Positions 43,238-52,685 of a DNA stretch of 62,401 nt are shown piece after piece. The stretch's first letter is position 1; each line of letters opens with the position of its first letter. The notes under the pieces were generated by a model, which saw only the letters and a program-made list of their open reading frames with translations, was not told the DNA's origin and made no database searches. Made by a program: the position numbers and the translations under genes. The stretch comes from Flavobacteriales bacterium UBA1531. Its GTDB lineage: Bacteria > Bacteroidota > Bacteroidia > Flavobacteriales_D > Sanyastnellaceae. The stretch covers positions 1 to 62,401 of the forward strand of contig DCPZ01000037.1 of NCBI GenBank assembly GCA_002323795.1, in the 5' to 3' direction.

Positions 43238-46200
43238 TTATTCAGGACAAGGAGTTCCGTAATACTGGAAGAACGTGAGCAAGTCTGAGACATCGACGTA
43301 GAAATCGCCGTTGATGTCTCCGGGACAAGCATCCGGGTAATCACAACCTCCCGGGAAGTTGGCATTCGAATCAAAGTTCAATCCCTCCGTATCCATGCAA
43401 CCGACAATCAAGCATGAGCCATCATCCGACGTAGCGTCTGCGTCATAATTGCAAGCCATCTCATCCATGCAACCAGCAAAAGCGCATGATCCATCATCAA
43501 CCGAAGCGGTAGAATCATAGTTCGTTGCAGAAGCAATGGTGCAACCGCTGTACAAACATGAACCGTTTTCCATTCCAGCTGTAGCATTGTAGTTGCTCGC
43601 ATTTTCGTCTGTACAACCCTGAACAGGGAACAAGCAAGAACCGTTATCATAGGTGGCAGCAGCATTGTAATTCACCCCGTCATCGTACATGCAACCTCCT
43701 ACAACACATGAACCATCGTCTACATTGGCCCCTATATTGAAGTTATCAGCTTCATCATTGGTACATCCCAAGTACTCGCAAACAGCGTCTTGATCCCCAG
43801 TGTTAGCAATGGAGTAGTAGTTCGAAGCCATCTCATCCATGCAACCTGTAAACAGGCAAATGGCATCTTGATCGCCCGTGTTCGCTTGGGCGTTGTAGTT
43901 GTCTGCAATTTCGTTCATGCAACCGGTGTAGAGACAAGACGCGTCATCCACGTTTGCGCCGGCATCATAATTGTCCGCCGCTGAATCCGTGCAACCAAGA
44001 TACTCACACAAGGACTCTTGGTTTCCAGTATTTGCCAGTACATAAAAGTTGTCTGCCTCAGCATCGAAACATCCCGTAAACAGACAAGACCCGTCATCTG
44101 CATTTGCCTCTGAATCGAAATTGTCTGCTACCTCATTGGTGCAGCCGTAATAGATACACAGTTCGGCTTGGTCGCCCGCATTGGCTTGAGCATCATAGTT
44201 GTCGGCCGTCGCATCCATGCAACCATAGTAAATGCAAAGTTCATCTTGATCGCCTCCGTTTGCTTGAACATCATAATTGTCTGCATCTGTATCCACGCAA
44301 CCGAAATAGAGGCATGAACCATCGTTCAAGTTTGAATCCGGGTTGAAGTTATCGGCGGTATCATCCGTACAACCCTCAAAGACACAAGTCAAATCGTCGA
44401 AGTTAGCCGTTGCATCGAAATTAGCCGCTCCTTCATCAGTACAACCACCTTCGATTGCTGGGAAGGTCAACTCCACATCTGTGTATTCAAAAATCTCATC
44501 TTCGCCTTCTTGGAATCGGATGTTGTAACGCAGAAAGATTACACCACTCGTGGTGAATTGTCCCACCAACAAACGTCCATCTTCATCCGGCACACCTTGG
44601 CTGTCTGACGCACCTGGGTTCAAGAAAATTTGTGCCCCTTCTTCAGTGTCTATGATCAGATCATTTCCAGCGTTAAATTCTGGCAGATAAAGGTACATGT
44701 TTTCTTGAGCAAGCGCGTTGTAGTCGCCCGGAGCAGCTCCAATGGTCAACCATGAGTCATATTCCAATTCTGGAAAAAGACCGTAAAAACCAGGGTTGAT
44801 GTAACCGCCGAAATCTGCACCAAATGGGTGCTGATAGAAGTCACCCGTGGATTTGGTCAACCAAGGGTCTTGGCTGTTTCCAAAAAGTGATGTCATATCC
44901 ACAGCTGCATTCGTATTAAACTGAGCATAAACTCGGTACGTAGTCGCGGATTCGATGGTGTTCTCGTCAACAACTTCGTAAACCAAACCTTGAAAAACAT
45001 CATTGCCCCAAAGGCAACTTCCGTCGTCATTCGTAGCCAACGGGTTGAAGTTATTGGCAGACTCTGAAGCACAGCCCAAAACTTCCGCACATTCTTCAAC
45101 GCCATCTCCTTCGTAGTCACCGTTGCAATTGCCATCGCAATCTGCAAACGGAGCCGGATACTCACAAGTATCTGGAACCTCTACATCTGCGTCAGGATTG
45201 AAGTTACAAGCCAACTCATCATAACATCCTGCACTCTGGCAAGTGCCATCTTCATCCGTAGCTGATTCATTGTAATTGTATGCTGTTTCATCAGTGCAAC
45301 CTGGAATCTCTTCCTCGTCACAAACATTGTCACCGTCCGCGTCGTTGTTGCAATCTCCTTCGCAGTCTCGGTAGTCTGTTTCGTAAAAGCATGTGCCATC
45401 ATCATCCGTGGCAGCTGCATCATAATTGCAAGCGCTGAGATCCGTGCAGCCTACCCCAAATTCAGGGAACACCAGGTTCAAATCCGTCGCGTAATGGGAC
45501 GAATCAGCTTCATCTCGGTATTGTAAGTTGTACTTGACAGATACAACTCCCGAGGTGGTAAATTGTCCAAGGAGCATTTGTCCATCGACCACAAAAGACA
45601 GCGCACTGCCCATGTTTCCTGGGATATAATATAAGCTTGCCCCTACTGCTGTGTTGACCAACGCATTTGCGCCGAAATCCTCAAAATCAGTAAAGAACGA
45701 CTCGAGACCAACCGTTTGCAAGGCAAGCGGTGATCCTGGACCTCCCCCCAACGCCAACCAAGAGTCAAATTCTAAAGTCGGGAAAAAGGCGAAGAAATCA
45801 GGATTCACAGCATGCGCCAGAAGCATACCGTTTTCGTCTTGATAGAAAGGCTCTGTTGAACTGATGGACCAATTGTCCAAATCTGTTCCGTACGCCGCCG
45901 TAATTTGAATGATGGTGTCCGCATTAAAATTTGCGTACAATCGATAAGTGGAAGTTCCCTCCATAAGATCGTGGCCAACCAACTCATAGCTGAGTCCCGT
46001 GAACAAGCCCTCGGACCATTCGCAAGAGCCATTGTCATCAGTGGCTAGACTGTTAAAATTCAAGGCTGAGGAGGACGTGCATCCTGCCAATTCGAATTCG
46101 TTGCAAATGCCGTCACCGTCGTGATCATCAATGCAATCTCCACCACAGTTCGTCCCAGGTGTTGCATAAGTGCATGACCCGTCATCGTCGGTGGCATCTG

Positions 46201-48973
46201 CATCATAGTTGCAGGCTACTGAAACCGTACAACCCACAATTTCAAATGCGTCGCAAACACCATCGCCATCTGTATCGATGAGGCAATTGCCTTCACAGTC
46301 ATAACCCTCAGCAGGGAATGTGCCGTCGCAGCCACACGACCCTTCCAATATACCGTCACCACCGCATTCTCCGCATTCATCCAATTGCAGGCATGAACCG
46401 TTGTCGTCAGTGGCGTCTGCATCATAGTTGCAGGCCTGAGCATCGGTGCAACCCGCAATTTCAAATTCATCACATACGCCGTCCTGATCTGAGTCATTCA
46501 GACAAATCCCAGCGCAGTCATAACCTGATTCGGGAAGGTTGCCTTCGCAGTCGCAGGCTCCGGGAGCAATGCCCGAACCGCCGCAAATTCCACATTCGTC
46601 AGTGAACAGGCAGGTCTCATCATCTGTGTTGGCTTCGGCATCAAAATTACAAGCCATGGAATCAGTGCACCCAAATACCGGCGGAACATATTCAGCCGTG
46701 GTGAACTCGAGCCCTCTGTTTTCCATTGTCGCTTGCCCTTCAGCACGCCATTGCATGTTCCAAGTTCCACTCAAAATTCCAGCAGCACCATTTTCGTCGT
46801 CTGTCACAGTGAATTGTCCGATTAAGACCTTTCCATCTTCTCCAGCGACTGCATTCAAATTTGCGCCAGGGATGACGTACCAGCTTCCACCAGTAGCGCC
46901 TCCGAGCGTAAAGCCCGTTCCGTCATTGAACGATTGGAATGATTCCGACATCCCAACAGAACTAACATCACCGTCATCGCTGTTCGCAGAACCGATCGTC
47001 AACCAGCTATCGTACTCAGCGTCCGGGAACATCCCGAACAAAAACGTTTGAATACCTGAACCCAAATCTGCTCCACCCAATGCGATGGGGTGTTGAAAAA
47101 AGCTTGTTGATACGGCCAAATCGAGCTCGACAGGAGCCAATTCATCCGAACCCACTGCAAACATTGCGATGCATTCGTCAACATTGTTTTCGAAATGTGC
47201 ATACAACCGGTAAGTCGTGCCGGCGTCAGTCATTGCATAGACAGAAGCGTTCAGAAAAGGGTAACTGGGAACATCGCATGATCCATCGTCTTCAGTCGCA
47301 GAGGATTGAAAATTGATGGCCAGTTCATCAGTACATCCGAAAATCTCAACAGCATCGCACACACCGTCCTCGTCCAAGTCGGCGACACAAGATCCCCCGC
47401 ATTCGCCCAGCGCGTCGACAACATTGCCGTTGCAATCGCAATCGCCCTCTGGAATTTCGTTACAACCGCAGTCATAAATCGCACCTGGACCATTGCAAAC
47501 TCCGCACGCGTCCAAAGAACCTATGCAGTCATCGGCATCATCGCAAATTCCATCGTCATCAGCGTCAGCTAAACATGATCCACCACAAACGCCCAAGGCA
47601 TCTAATTCGTTTCCATCGCAATCGCAGTCTCCTTCCGGCATTTCAGCACAACCGCAATCATAAATGGCTCCAGGACCATTGCAAACATCACATGCATCCA
47701 AAACCCCAACACATGTGTCAATGTCGTCGCAAATTCCATCTTCGTCAACATCCGCAGCGCATGCTCCCCCACAATCGCCAGAAGCATCGAGCTGATTGCC
47801 ATTGCAATCGCAATCGCCCTCTGGAATTTCGGTACAACCGCATTCATAAATTTCACCTGGCCCGTTGCAAACGCCACAGGCATCCAAAGAGCCTACACAT
47901 TCATCTGCATCATCGCAAATGCCATCCGCATCCGCATCGGCTAAACAAGCACCTCCGCAAACGCCCAAAGCATCTAATTCGTTTCCATTGCAATCGCAAT
48001 CGCCTTCTGGGAAATCCTCACAGCCACAGGCGTATGTCGCCCCCGGCCCGTTGCAAACCCCACAAGCGTCCAATTCGCCCACACAGGGATCGAATGCGTC
48101 GCACACACCATCATTATCTTCGTCTGTCAAGCACTGACCAGCGCAATCATATCCTTCATCTGGCAAAGTTCCTTCGCAATCGCAAGTGCCCAATGCAATG
48201 CCATCACCTCCGCAAATGCCGCACTCATCATTGACTGCGCAACTTCCATCATCGGCGGTAGCGGTATCATCATAATTGCACGCCGTTTCATCCGTGCATC
48301 CCATTACTTCAATGACAAAGTCTTCAGTATTTAGCGTGAGCTCTTGCTCATAGTGAGGATTTCCGTTACCGTCTCTCCAATTTAGATTCCAGTTGCAAGA
48401 CACATGACCAATTCCATTGACCCCATCCGCTGCGGTCAATTGAGCCAACAAAACTTTTCCATCTTCACCGGCCAAGGCCAAAGGATTCGAATTTGGGGTG
48501 ACATACCAACTTCCGCCAACTGCACCATCCAACGTGAAACCAGATCCATTGTTAAAGTCAATGAACGCATCCGACATCCCAATGCTCGCAACTGATGGGT
48601 CCGCGTTGCTCGTTGAGCCAATCGTCAACCAACTATCAAAAGCTACGTTCGGGAACATTCCCACTAAAAAGCCGAAAAGATCCGAACCCAAATCCACACC
48701 ATAGGTGGTTTCTTGATAAAAACTTGTGGTGGTTTCAAGGTCGAGATTTATGGTACCTTCTTCTTCCTGACCGATTGAATACACAGCAAGGACTTCATCT
48801 GTTGGTGTGTCAAAGTGTGCATATATGCGGTAGGTGGTGCCGTGCTCGGAAGTGGCATGTATTTCGCTCTCCAAGCCTGTAAACTGAGAAAACCCTGTTG
48901 CCGTGAGGAACAAGGTGGCTATCGAAAGCAGCGAGAAGCGCTTCCATGTCGTTGTGATTGTTGAATATTTCAT
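43238..48973 (-). CDS. Giant secreted Cys-rich repeat protein
   Basis: 1911 residues from ATG 48973 (signal peptide FSLLSIATLFLTATGFSQ); an ATG at 49015 would add a poor n-region. In order: a roughly 190-residue domain copy 1 (residues 32-224), GCTDETACNYDDT-type motif, four 62-residue Cys repeats (297-544), domain copy 2 (573-768), mixed Cys units (769-985), copy 3 (989-1175), more units (1176-1323), copy 4 (1324-1510), fifteen 23-26-residue GCxD units (1511-1879), and a dockerin-like end CPGDINGDFYVDVSDLL (1883-1911). There is no T9SS tail. Asp/Asn-rich units suggest calcium binding. It sits beside two metalloproteases and a small relative at 52686. A surface or matrix role is inferred; no enzyme is visible. 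Confidence 0.85.
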   Translation of the reverse strand: MKYSTITTTWKRFSLLSIATLFLTATGFSQFTGLESEIHATSEHGTTYRIYAHFDTPTDEVLAVYSIGQEEEGTINLDLETTTSFYQETTYGVDLGSDLFGFLVGMFPNVAFDSWLTIGSTSNADPSVASIGMSDAFIDFNNGSGFTLDGAVGGSWYVTPNSNPLALAGEDGKVLLAQLTAADGVNGIGHVSCNWNLNWRDGNGNPHYEQELTLNTEDFVIEVMGCTDETACNYDDTATADDGSCAVNDECGICGGDGIALGTCDCEGTLPDEGYDCAGQCLTDEDNDGVCDAFDPCVGELDACGVCNGPGATYACGCEDFPEGDCDCNGNELDALGVCGGACLADADADGICDDADECVGSLDACGVCNGPGEIYECGCTEIPEGDCDCNGNQLDASGDCGGACAADVDEDGICDDIDTCVGVLDACDVCNGPGAIYDCGCAEMPEGDCDCDGNELDALGVCGGSCLADADDDGICDDADDCIGSLDACGVCNGPGAIYDCGCNEIPEGDCDCNGNVVDALGECGGSCVADLDEDGVCDAVEIFGCTDELAINFQSSATEDDGSCDVPSYPFLNASVYAMTDAGTTYRLYAHFENNVDECIAMFAVGSDELAPVELDLAVSTSFFQHPIALGGADLGSGIQTFLFGMFPDAEYDSWLTIGSANSDDGDVSSVGMSESFQSFNDGTGFTLGGATGGSWYVIPGANLNAVAGEDGKVLIGQFTVTDDENGAAGILSGTWNMQWRAEGQATMENRGLEFTTAEYVPPVFGCTDSMACNFDAEANTDDETCLFTDECGICGGSGIAPGACDCEGNLPESGYDCAGICLNDSDQDGVCDEFEIAGCTDAQACNYDADATDDNGSCLQLDECGECGGDGILEGSCGCDGTFPAEGYDCEGNCLIDTDGDGVCDAFEIVGCTVSVACNYDADATDDDGSCTYATPGTNCGGDCIDDHDGDGICNEFELAGCTSSSALNFNSLATDDNGSCEWSEGLFTGLSYELVGHDLMEGTSTYRLYANFNADTIIQITAAYGTDLDNWSISSTEPFYQDENGMLLAHAVNPDFFAFFPTLEFDSWLALGGGPGSPLALQTVGLESFFTDFEDFGANALVNTAVGASLYYIPGNMGSALSFVVDGQMLLGQFTTSGVVSVKYNLQYRDEADSSHYATDLNLVFPEFGVGCTDLSACNYDAAATDDDGTCFYETDYRDCEGDCNNDADGDNVCDEEEIPGCTDETAYNYNESATDEDGTCQSAGCYDELACNFNPDADVEVPDTCEYPAPFADCDGNCNGDYEGDGVEECAEVLGCASESANNFNPLATNDDGSCLWGNDVFQGLVYEVVDENTIESATTYRVYAQFNTNAAVDMTSLFGNSQDPWLTKSTGDFYQHPFGADFGGYINPGFYGLFPELEYDSWLTIGAAPGDYNALAQENMYLYLPEFNAGNDLIIDTEEGAQIFLNPGASDSQGVPDEDGRLLVGQFTTSGVIFLRYNIRFQEGEDEIFEYTDVELTFPAIEGGCTDEGAANFDATANFDDLTCVFEGCTDDTADNFNPDSNLNDGSCLYFGCVDTDADNYDVQANGGDQDELCIYYGCMDATADNYDAQANAGDQAELCIYYGCTNEVADNFDSEANADDGSCLFTGCFDAEADNFYVLANTGNQESLCEYLGCTDSAADNYDAGANVDDASCLYTGCMNEIADNYNAQANTGDQDAICLFTGCMDEMASNYYSIANTGDQDAVCEYLGCTNDEADNFNIGANVDDGSCVVGGCMYDDGVNYNAAATYDNGSCLFPVQGCTDENASNYNATAGMENGSCLYSGCTIASATNYDSTASVDDGSCAFAGCMDEMACNYDADATSDDGSCLIVGCMDTEGLNFDSNANFPGGCDYPDACPGDINGDFYVDVSDLLTFFQYYGTPCPE
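43337..44443 (-). repeat. Fifteen tandem GCxD Cys-rich units
   Basis: Fifteen consecutive units of 23-26 residues, each starting Gly-Cys-x-Asp (or close) and each with a second Cys near the end. Two lengths alternate: 24 residues with DDGSC-type endings and 26 residues with GDQ before the second Cys. The DNA is a clear imperfect tandem array within the giant gene. Confidence 0.85.
47342..48085 (-). repeat. Four tandem 186-bp repeats
   Basis: 744 bp hold exactly four 186-bp units that encode 62 residues each. Every unit contains a Cys-Gly-Val-Cys-Asn-Gly-Pro-Gly type motif, a GDCDCNGN loop and a DGICDD or DGVCDA segment. The peptide is highly conserved between units (units 2 and 4 differ mainly at single sites), which points to recent duplication within the giant gene. 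Confidence 0.9.
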
Positions 48974-49204
48974 CGCGGATTGAATCCAATTCGTTATTAA
49001 AGATAGCAATTTCATATGTATTATACTACAGCTCGTCGATATATTTTTTGATTATCATGCCAAAAAACATCTTGCGACCCGAGTTTTGAGCATCACGAAC
49101 GGCTTCCTCTACGCTGTTTGCGCTACTAAAGTTGCATTTTGAGCCCAACGTATTTTCTTTCGCCACAAAATCACTACTTTACAATCGTAACCAAACGCGC
49201 AACG

Positions 49205-51709
49205 ATGGCAAATCTTCTAACCGTTGTCGCTCGATCGTCAAATCCCATGACTCGAACGACCACAGCCCTTCTGCTGACATTTTGTTCCGTGACTGGGATA
49301 CAAGGTCAGCTCGGCTGCATCGAAATCGAAGAGCCGCTCGGATTATTCGCCGCTTCGCCAGAAGATGTCACGTGCCCTCCCACATTCAGCGAGGAATCGG
49401 TCATCTACTTCAAGGTCAATAAAGATGCCCAGAATAAACTCCAAACGATGCGACCAGATTTTTGGAATCTCGCCCTCACATTGCCTGACGGCTCACACGA
49501 ATATGTCGAAATGCATCGGTTTTTGGCATACACCGCTGATTTTGAAATTGGACACATGACCAAAGAGGGATTGAGCATTGAGCGCTATGCGCCCAAACTG
49601 CTCACCTATCGTTTTGGCACAGCTGGTTTCAGCGGCACTTTGGTCCTCATGGAGAATGAAATTGCAGGCACCCTGCGGCACAAGGGTGTGCAATATGAAA
49701 TAGGAGGTTTGGAATGCGAACATTCAACATCTGGACTGCTCATGCTCTTCGACATTGCCGATGCCATCGCACCTCCTGCCTTTCAGTGCGGCTTAGAAGA
49801 AATCCAACATCGCCTCAAGCCCCGTCAGCACCAACATGCTCCACCTCCTCGAACTCACGAATCCTCTGTAACATCTTGCGTGGAAGTCGCTTTGGACATT
49901 GATTTCTACACCTACAATTCCTTCAATCAAAACTGTGGAAATTCAGTAGAGTGGTCCCTTGCCTTGCTTGCGGGAGTCTCTGAGATTTATGAAACGGAAC
50001 TCGATAATCTCATCAATTTGGCGGCTTCTTATGTGAATGTTTGGGAAGTAACCGATCCCTACGCATCATTTGTTGGCAATGCTGGCGCCATGCTCGACGC
50101 CTTTAGACTCGAATGGCTCACGAATCCCGATTTGGCCAATCGTCCCCGAGATTTGATCCACCTCATGACCCGAAGGCCAGATACCGGTACCGGTGGAATT
50201 GCTTATCTCAATGTTGTTTGCAGTCCAAACTTTGCTGCTGGATTTTCTGCAGGTTTGTCTCCTGGAACAACCTACAACATCAACAATTACAGTTGGAACT
50301 TGAACGTTGTGGCTCACGAATTGGGACACAATTTTGGGTCAAACCACACCCATTGGTGTGGCTGGCCTGGAGGCCCAATTGATGATTGTTATGCTGCTGA
50401 GGGCAACTGCACCAATGATCCGACCCCTCAAGTTGGAACCATCATGAGCTACTGCCATGTCAACGGTTCTGTGAACCTAGAATTTCATCCAACCGTGGAA
50501 AACAACGCCCTCATCCCCACCATCAACGGCCAGGGATCGTGTTTTGACTCGTGCGATGAGTTTGCCACGAGTTGTCAAAACTATGGTTGCACCATTCCCT
50601 TCTATTGCAACTATGATCCCGAGGCGGAAATCAATGACGGCTCGTGCACATTGCCGGACGATTGCGGAGTTTGTGGAGGTGATGGAACCTCTTGCATCGG
50701 ATGCACAGATCTAATGGCGTGCAATTATGATGAATCATTTGTGCTTGATGATGGAACCTGCTTTTACTCTCCTCTGGGAGGAGCCTGCGATTGCGAAGCT
50801 GTAATATCTCTGGAAGCTGAACTTGGCCCAGGAGAGACAGAGAGCGCAGCCGTTAGTGGATTTGGCTCTGCTGCAACTGTCTACATTACACTCCAATTCG
50901 CCAATACCCAAATGGATATGACCCAGGCGAGCGATCTATCTGTTATCGTCGAAGCACCTGACGGAAGCTGCACGCAAATCGGCGGATTCGATGTCGATTT
51001 TGGCTGCACAAGTAACGGGTTTTGGCCGTCTTCATGGCAAAGCACTGCTGATGGCATTTACACCGTTGGAGCAAACATCGGAAGCGATCTTGAAGGAATA
51101 GGAATCTGGTACATTCGCATTGGCAATGGATGGAGTGGGTCGGCAGGAGCTGCGTTTGAAGCAGACATCTCCATTTTTAACTTATGCTTGGAAGTGGATC
51201 CAGAAGGATGCATGGATCCGACGGGATGCAATTTCAATCCAGCGGCGACAAACGATGACGGCAGTTGTGATTTTGAAACATGTTACGGTTGCACGGATGC
51301 TTCAGCATGCAATTACACCTCAGGCGCCACGATAGCCGATGATTCATGTGAGTACATCACTTGTCAGGGATGCACGGAGCCTGGAGCGTGTAATTTCGAT
51401 TTGGATGCAACGATTAATGATAGCAGCTGCGAATATTTTAGTTGCGCGGGATGCACGAATTTTGAGGCGTGCAATTTCGATCCTGGCGCCACCATTGAAA
51501 ACGGCACATGCACCTTTGACTGCAACTCTTGCTCAGGCGATTTGGACAATGACGGCATCATTGCCGTTACAGATGTTTTGATTTTTCTCTCAGATTATGG
51601 CTGCGACGTCCCGGTATGTGTAGGAGATATCAATGGTGACAACAATACGAATGTGAGTGACTTGCTGGTGCTATTGAGTCAGTTTAGCGAATCATGCGAA
51701 AATGGATAA
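49205..51709 (+). CDS. Secreted reprolysin-like (M12B-type) metallopeptidase A
   Basis: 834 residues from ATG 49205; an ATG at 49247 (MTRTTTALLLTFCSVTGIQGQ) gives a cleaner signal peptide and is equally likely. A propeptide of about 200 residues is followed by the catalytic domain with zinc motif HELGHNFGSNHTHW (codons near 50320-50360) and Met-turn GTIMSYCH. Next come GCTxxxACNYD units and a proprotein-convertase P-like beta region (VISLEAELGPGETESAAV to FNLCLEV). Then four more GCxD-type units and a two-copy dockerin-like end (SGDLDNDGIIAVTDVLIFLSD, GDINGDNNTNVSDLLVLLSQ). It shares order and motifs with the gene at 59411. It probably degrades proteins outside the cell. Confidence 0.88.
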   Translation: MANLLTVVARSSNPMTRTTTALLLTFCSVTGIQGQLGCIEIEEPLGLFAASPEDVTCPPTFSEESVIYFKVNKDAQNKLQTMRPDFWNLALTLPDGSHEYVEMHRFLAYTADFEIGHMTKEGLSIERYAPKLLTYRFGTAGFSGTLVLMENEIAGTLRHKGVQYEIGGLECEHSTSGLLMLFDIADAIAPPAFQCGLEEIQHRLKPRQHQHAPPPRTHESSVTSCVEVALDIDFYTYNSFNQNCGNSVEWSLALLAGVSEIYETELDNLINLAASYVNVWEVTDPYASFVGNAGAMLDAFRLEWLTNPDLANRPRDLIHLMTRRPDTGTGGIAYLNVVCSPNFAAGFSAGLSPGTTYNINNYSWNLNVVAHELGHNFGSNHTHWCGWPGGPIDDCYAAEGNCTNDPTPQVGTIMSYCHVNGSVNLEFHPTVENNALIPTINGQGSCFDSCDEFATSCQNYGCTIPFYCNYDPEAEINDGSCTLPDDCGVCGGDGTSCIGCTDLMACNYDESFVLDDGTCFYSPLGGACDCEAVISLEAELGPGETESAAVSGFGSAATVYITLQFANTQMDMTQASDLSVIVEAPDGSCTQIGGFDVDFGCTSNGFWPSSWQSTADGIYTVGANIGSDLEGIGIWYIRIGNGWSGSAGAAFEADISIFNLCLEVDPEGCMDPTGCNFNPAATNDDGSCDFETCYGCTDASACNYTSGATIADDSCEYITCQGCTEPGACNFDLDATINDSSCEYFSCAGCTNFEACNFDPGATIENGTCTFDCNSCSGDLDNDGIIAVTDVLIFLSDYGCDVPVCVGDINGDNNTNVSDLLVLLSQFSESCENG

Positions 51710-52287
51710 TGATGTCATTCATGCCTTTTAAAACAAACATATTCATCGCAGGTATTTTCGGACTCATCCTCCATGTTGGATGCAGTGAAGGTGCGATATC
51801 GACCACTGAACCTACAGTGGACAGTTCGGCCTCCAAAACAGCAAAAATAGCTGCCTCCAAACCATCAGTCTCTGCACACCCTTTTTCCATTGAAACTTGG
51901 ATCGGAATTTGGGAAGGCGAACAACCTGCATACCCCATGCGTAATTCTGCTGGTGAACCTATAGTCGTGCGCGGCATGGAAGCTATGGTCAAAGCCAGCA
52001 GGTTCACGTTTACCGTATTGGAAAACGGCAAAGCAATTTTACGTCAGGAAGTCGACGATGGAAGAATCATGAACTTTGAAGGCACTTGGAAAGGACAAAT
52101 TGATGAGGCCTATGCCTCGGATGAATCCGAAGTGACACCACGGTTGCGAGCGATTGTCTGCGACCTGTCTGCCATAGATACGGGCGCATATAGGCAATAT
52201 GCACTTGCGGTCGACGGCAAAGCAAGGCATGTAAAGTGCATCGGCACTTCAAGTGAACCTTCTTTTGTGGTTCAATTCGAGAGGTAA
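51694..52287 (+). CDS. Hypothetical lipoprotein downstream of metallopeptidase A
   Basis: 197 residues starting inside the previous gene (16-nt overlap); a second ATG pair at 51709-51721 could be used instead. The N-terminus has a hydrophobic stretch and lipobox (ILHVGC, near residue 30). After a Ser/Thr/Lys-rich linker, residues about 65-197 form a beta-type domain with IETWIGIWEGEQPAYPM at its start, reminiscent of lipocalin-like or avidin-like small domains in secreted lipoproteins, but I cannot assign the family. Coupling to the protease gene suggests a joint surface role, for example inhibition or anchoring, purely inferred. Confidence 0.6.
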   Translation: MRKWIMMSFMPFKTNIFIAGIFGLILHVGCSEGAISTTEPTVDSSASKTAKIAASKPSVSAHPFSIETWIGIWEGEQPAYPMRNSAGEPIVVRGMEAMVKASRFTFTVLENGKAILRQEVDDGRIMNFEGTWKGQIDEAYASDESEVTPRLRAIVCDLSAIDTGAYRQYALAVDGKARHVKCIGTSSEPSFVVQFER

Positions 52288-52617
52288 TTTGAGTTTATAG
52301 CTTTTCTGCTCATCGCCTCAGGATCCATTTGGCGTCTTATTCGACCTTATCATCTTCTGGAAACTTCATGACCACAGTGCTTCACAACCATCTTCATTGG
52401 TTTTGAAATCCCTCGATCCACTGGCTCAGTTCGCGCGCTCGGAGAGCGATATGACAAACAGCACCCCATCCCAATAAAGGAACGGACAGCCGTCGATGAT
52501 GGCCAATAAAATTTCCTTACTGGAATGTGAACCATTCTGATCAGCAGTGAAAAGTCAGCGTGTGCCAAAAGCAGAGGCAATTATTTTGCTATATAATAGT
52601 CGATGAAAGCGTATTTT
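52288..52617. other. Non-coding spacer
   Basis: 330 bases between the lipoprotein gene and the promoter of the next gene. Short minus-strand reading frames (e.g. 52350-52580) show no domain, signal peptide or homology that I recognise. No tRNA, hairpin terminator with T run, or direct repeat was found. Confidence 0.6.
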
Positions 52618-52648
52618 TTGTATCCTATAATAATTTTATTTATCTTTC
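52618..52648 (+). promoter_or_regulatory. Probable promoter for the 52686 gene
   Basis: TTG (52618-52620), 20-nt spacer and TATCTTTC (52641-52648), one base from the -7 consensus. It lies 37 nt before the ATG. The AT-rich spacer supports the call. Confidence 0.6.
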
Positions 52649-52685
52649 AAGAGCTTCACAACGCCTTATCGAAAAATTAACCACC

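Noticed and set aside
47342..48085. CRISPR array
   Set aside because: The repeats are 186 bp with no spacers, are in frame and encode a conserved peptide.
47575..48234. 219-codon plus-strand frame, His and Arg rich
   Set aside because: It is the complement of the Cys-rich 186-bp repeats. Its composition follows from the repeat, not from selection on a protein.
52350..52580. 76-codon minus-strand frame in the spacer
   Set aside because: No signal peptide, no motif, biased to Arg and Ser; nothing supports a gene.
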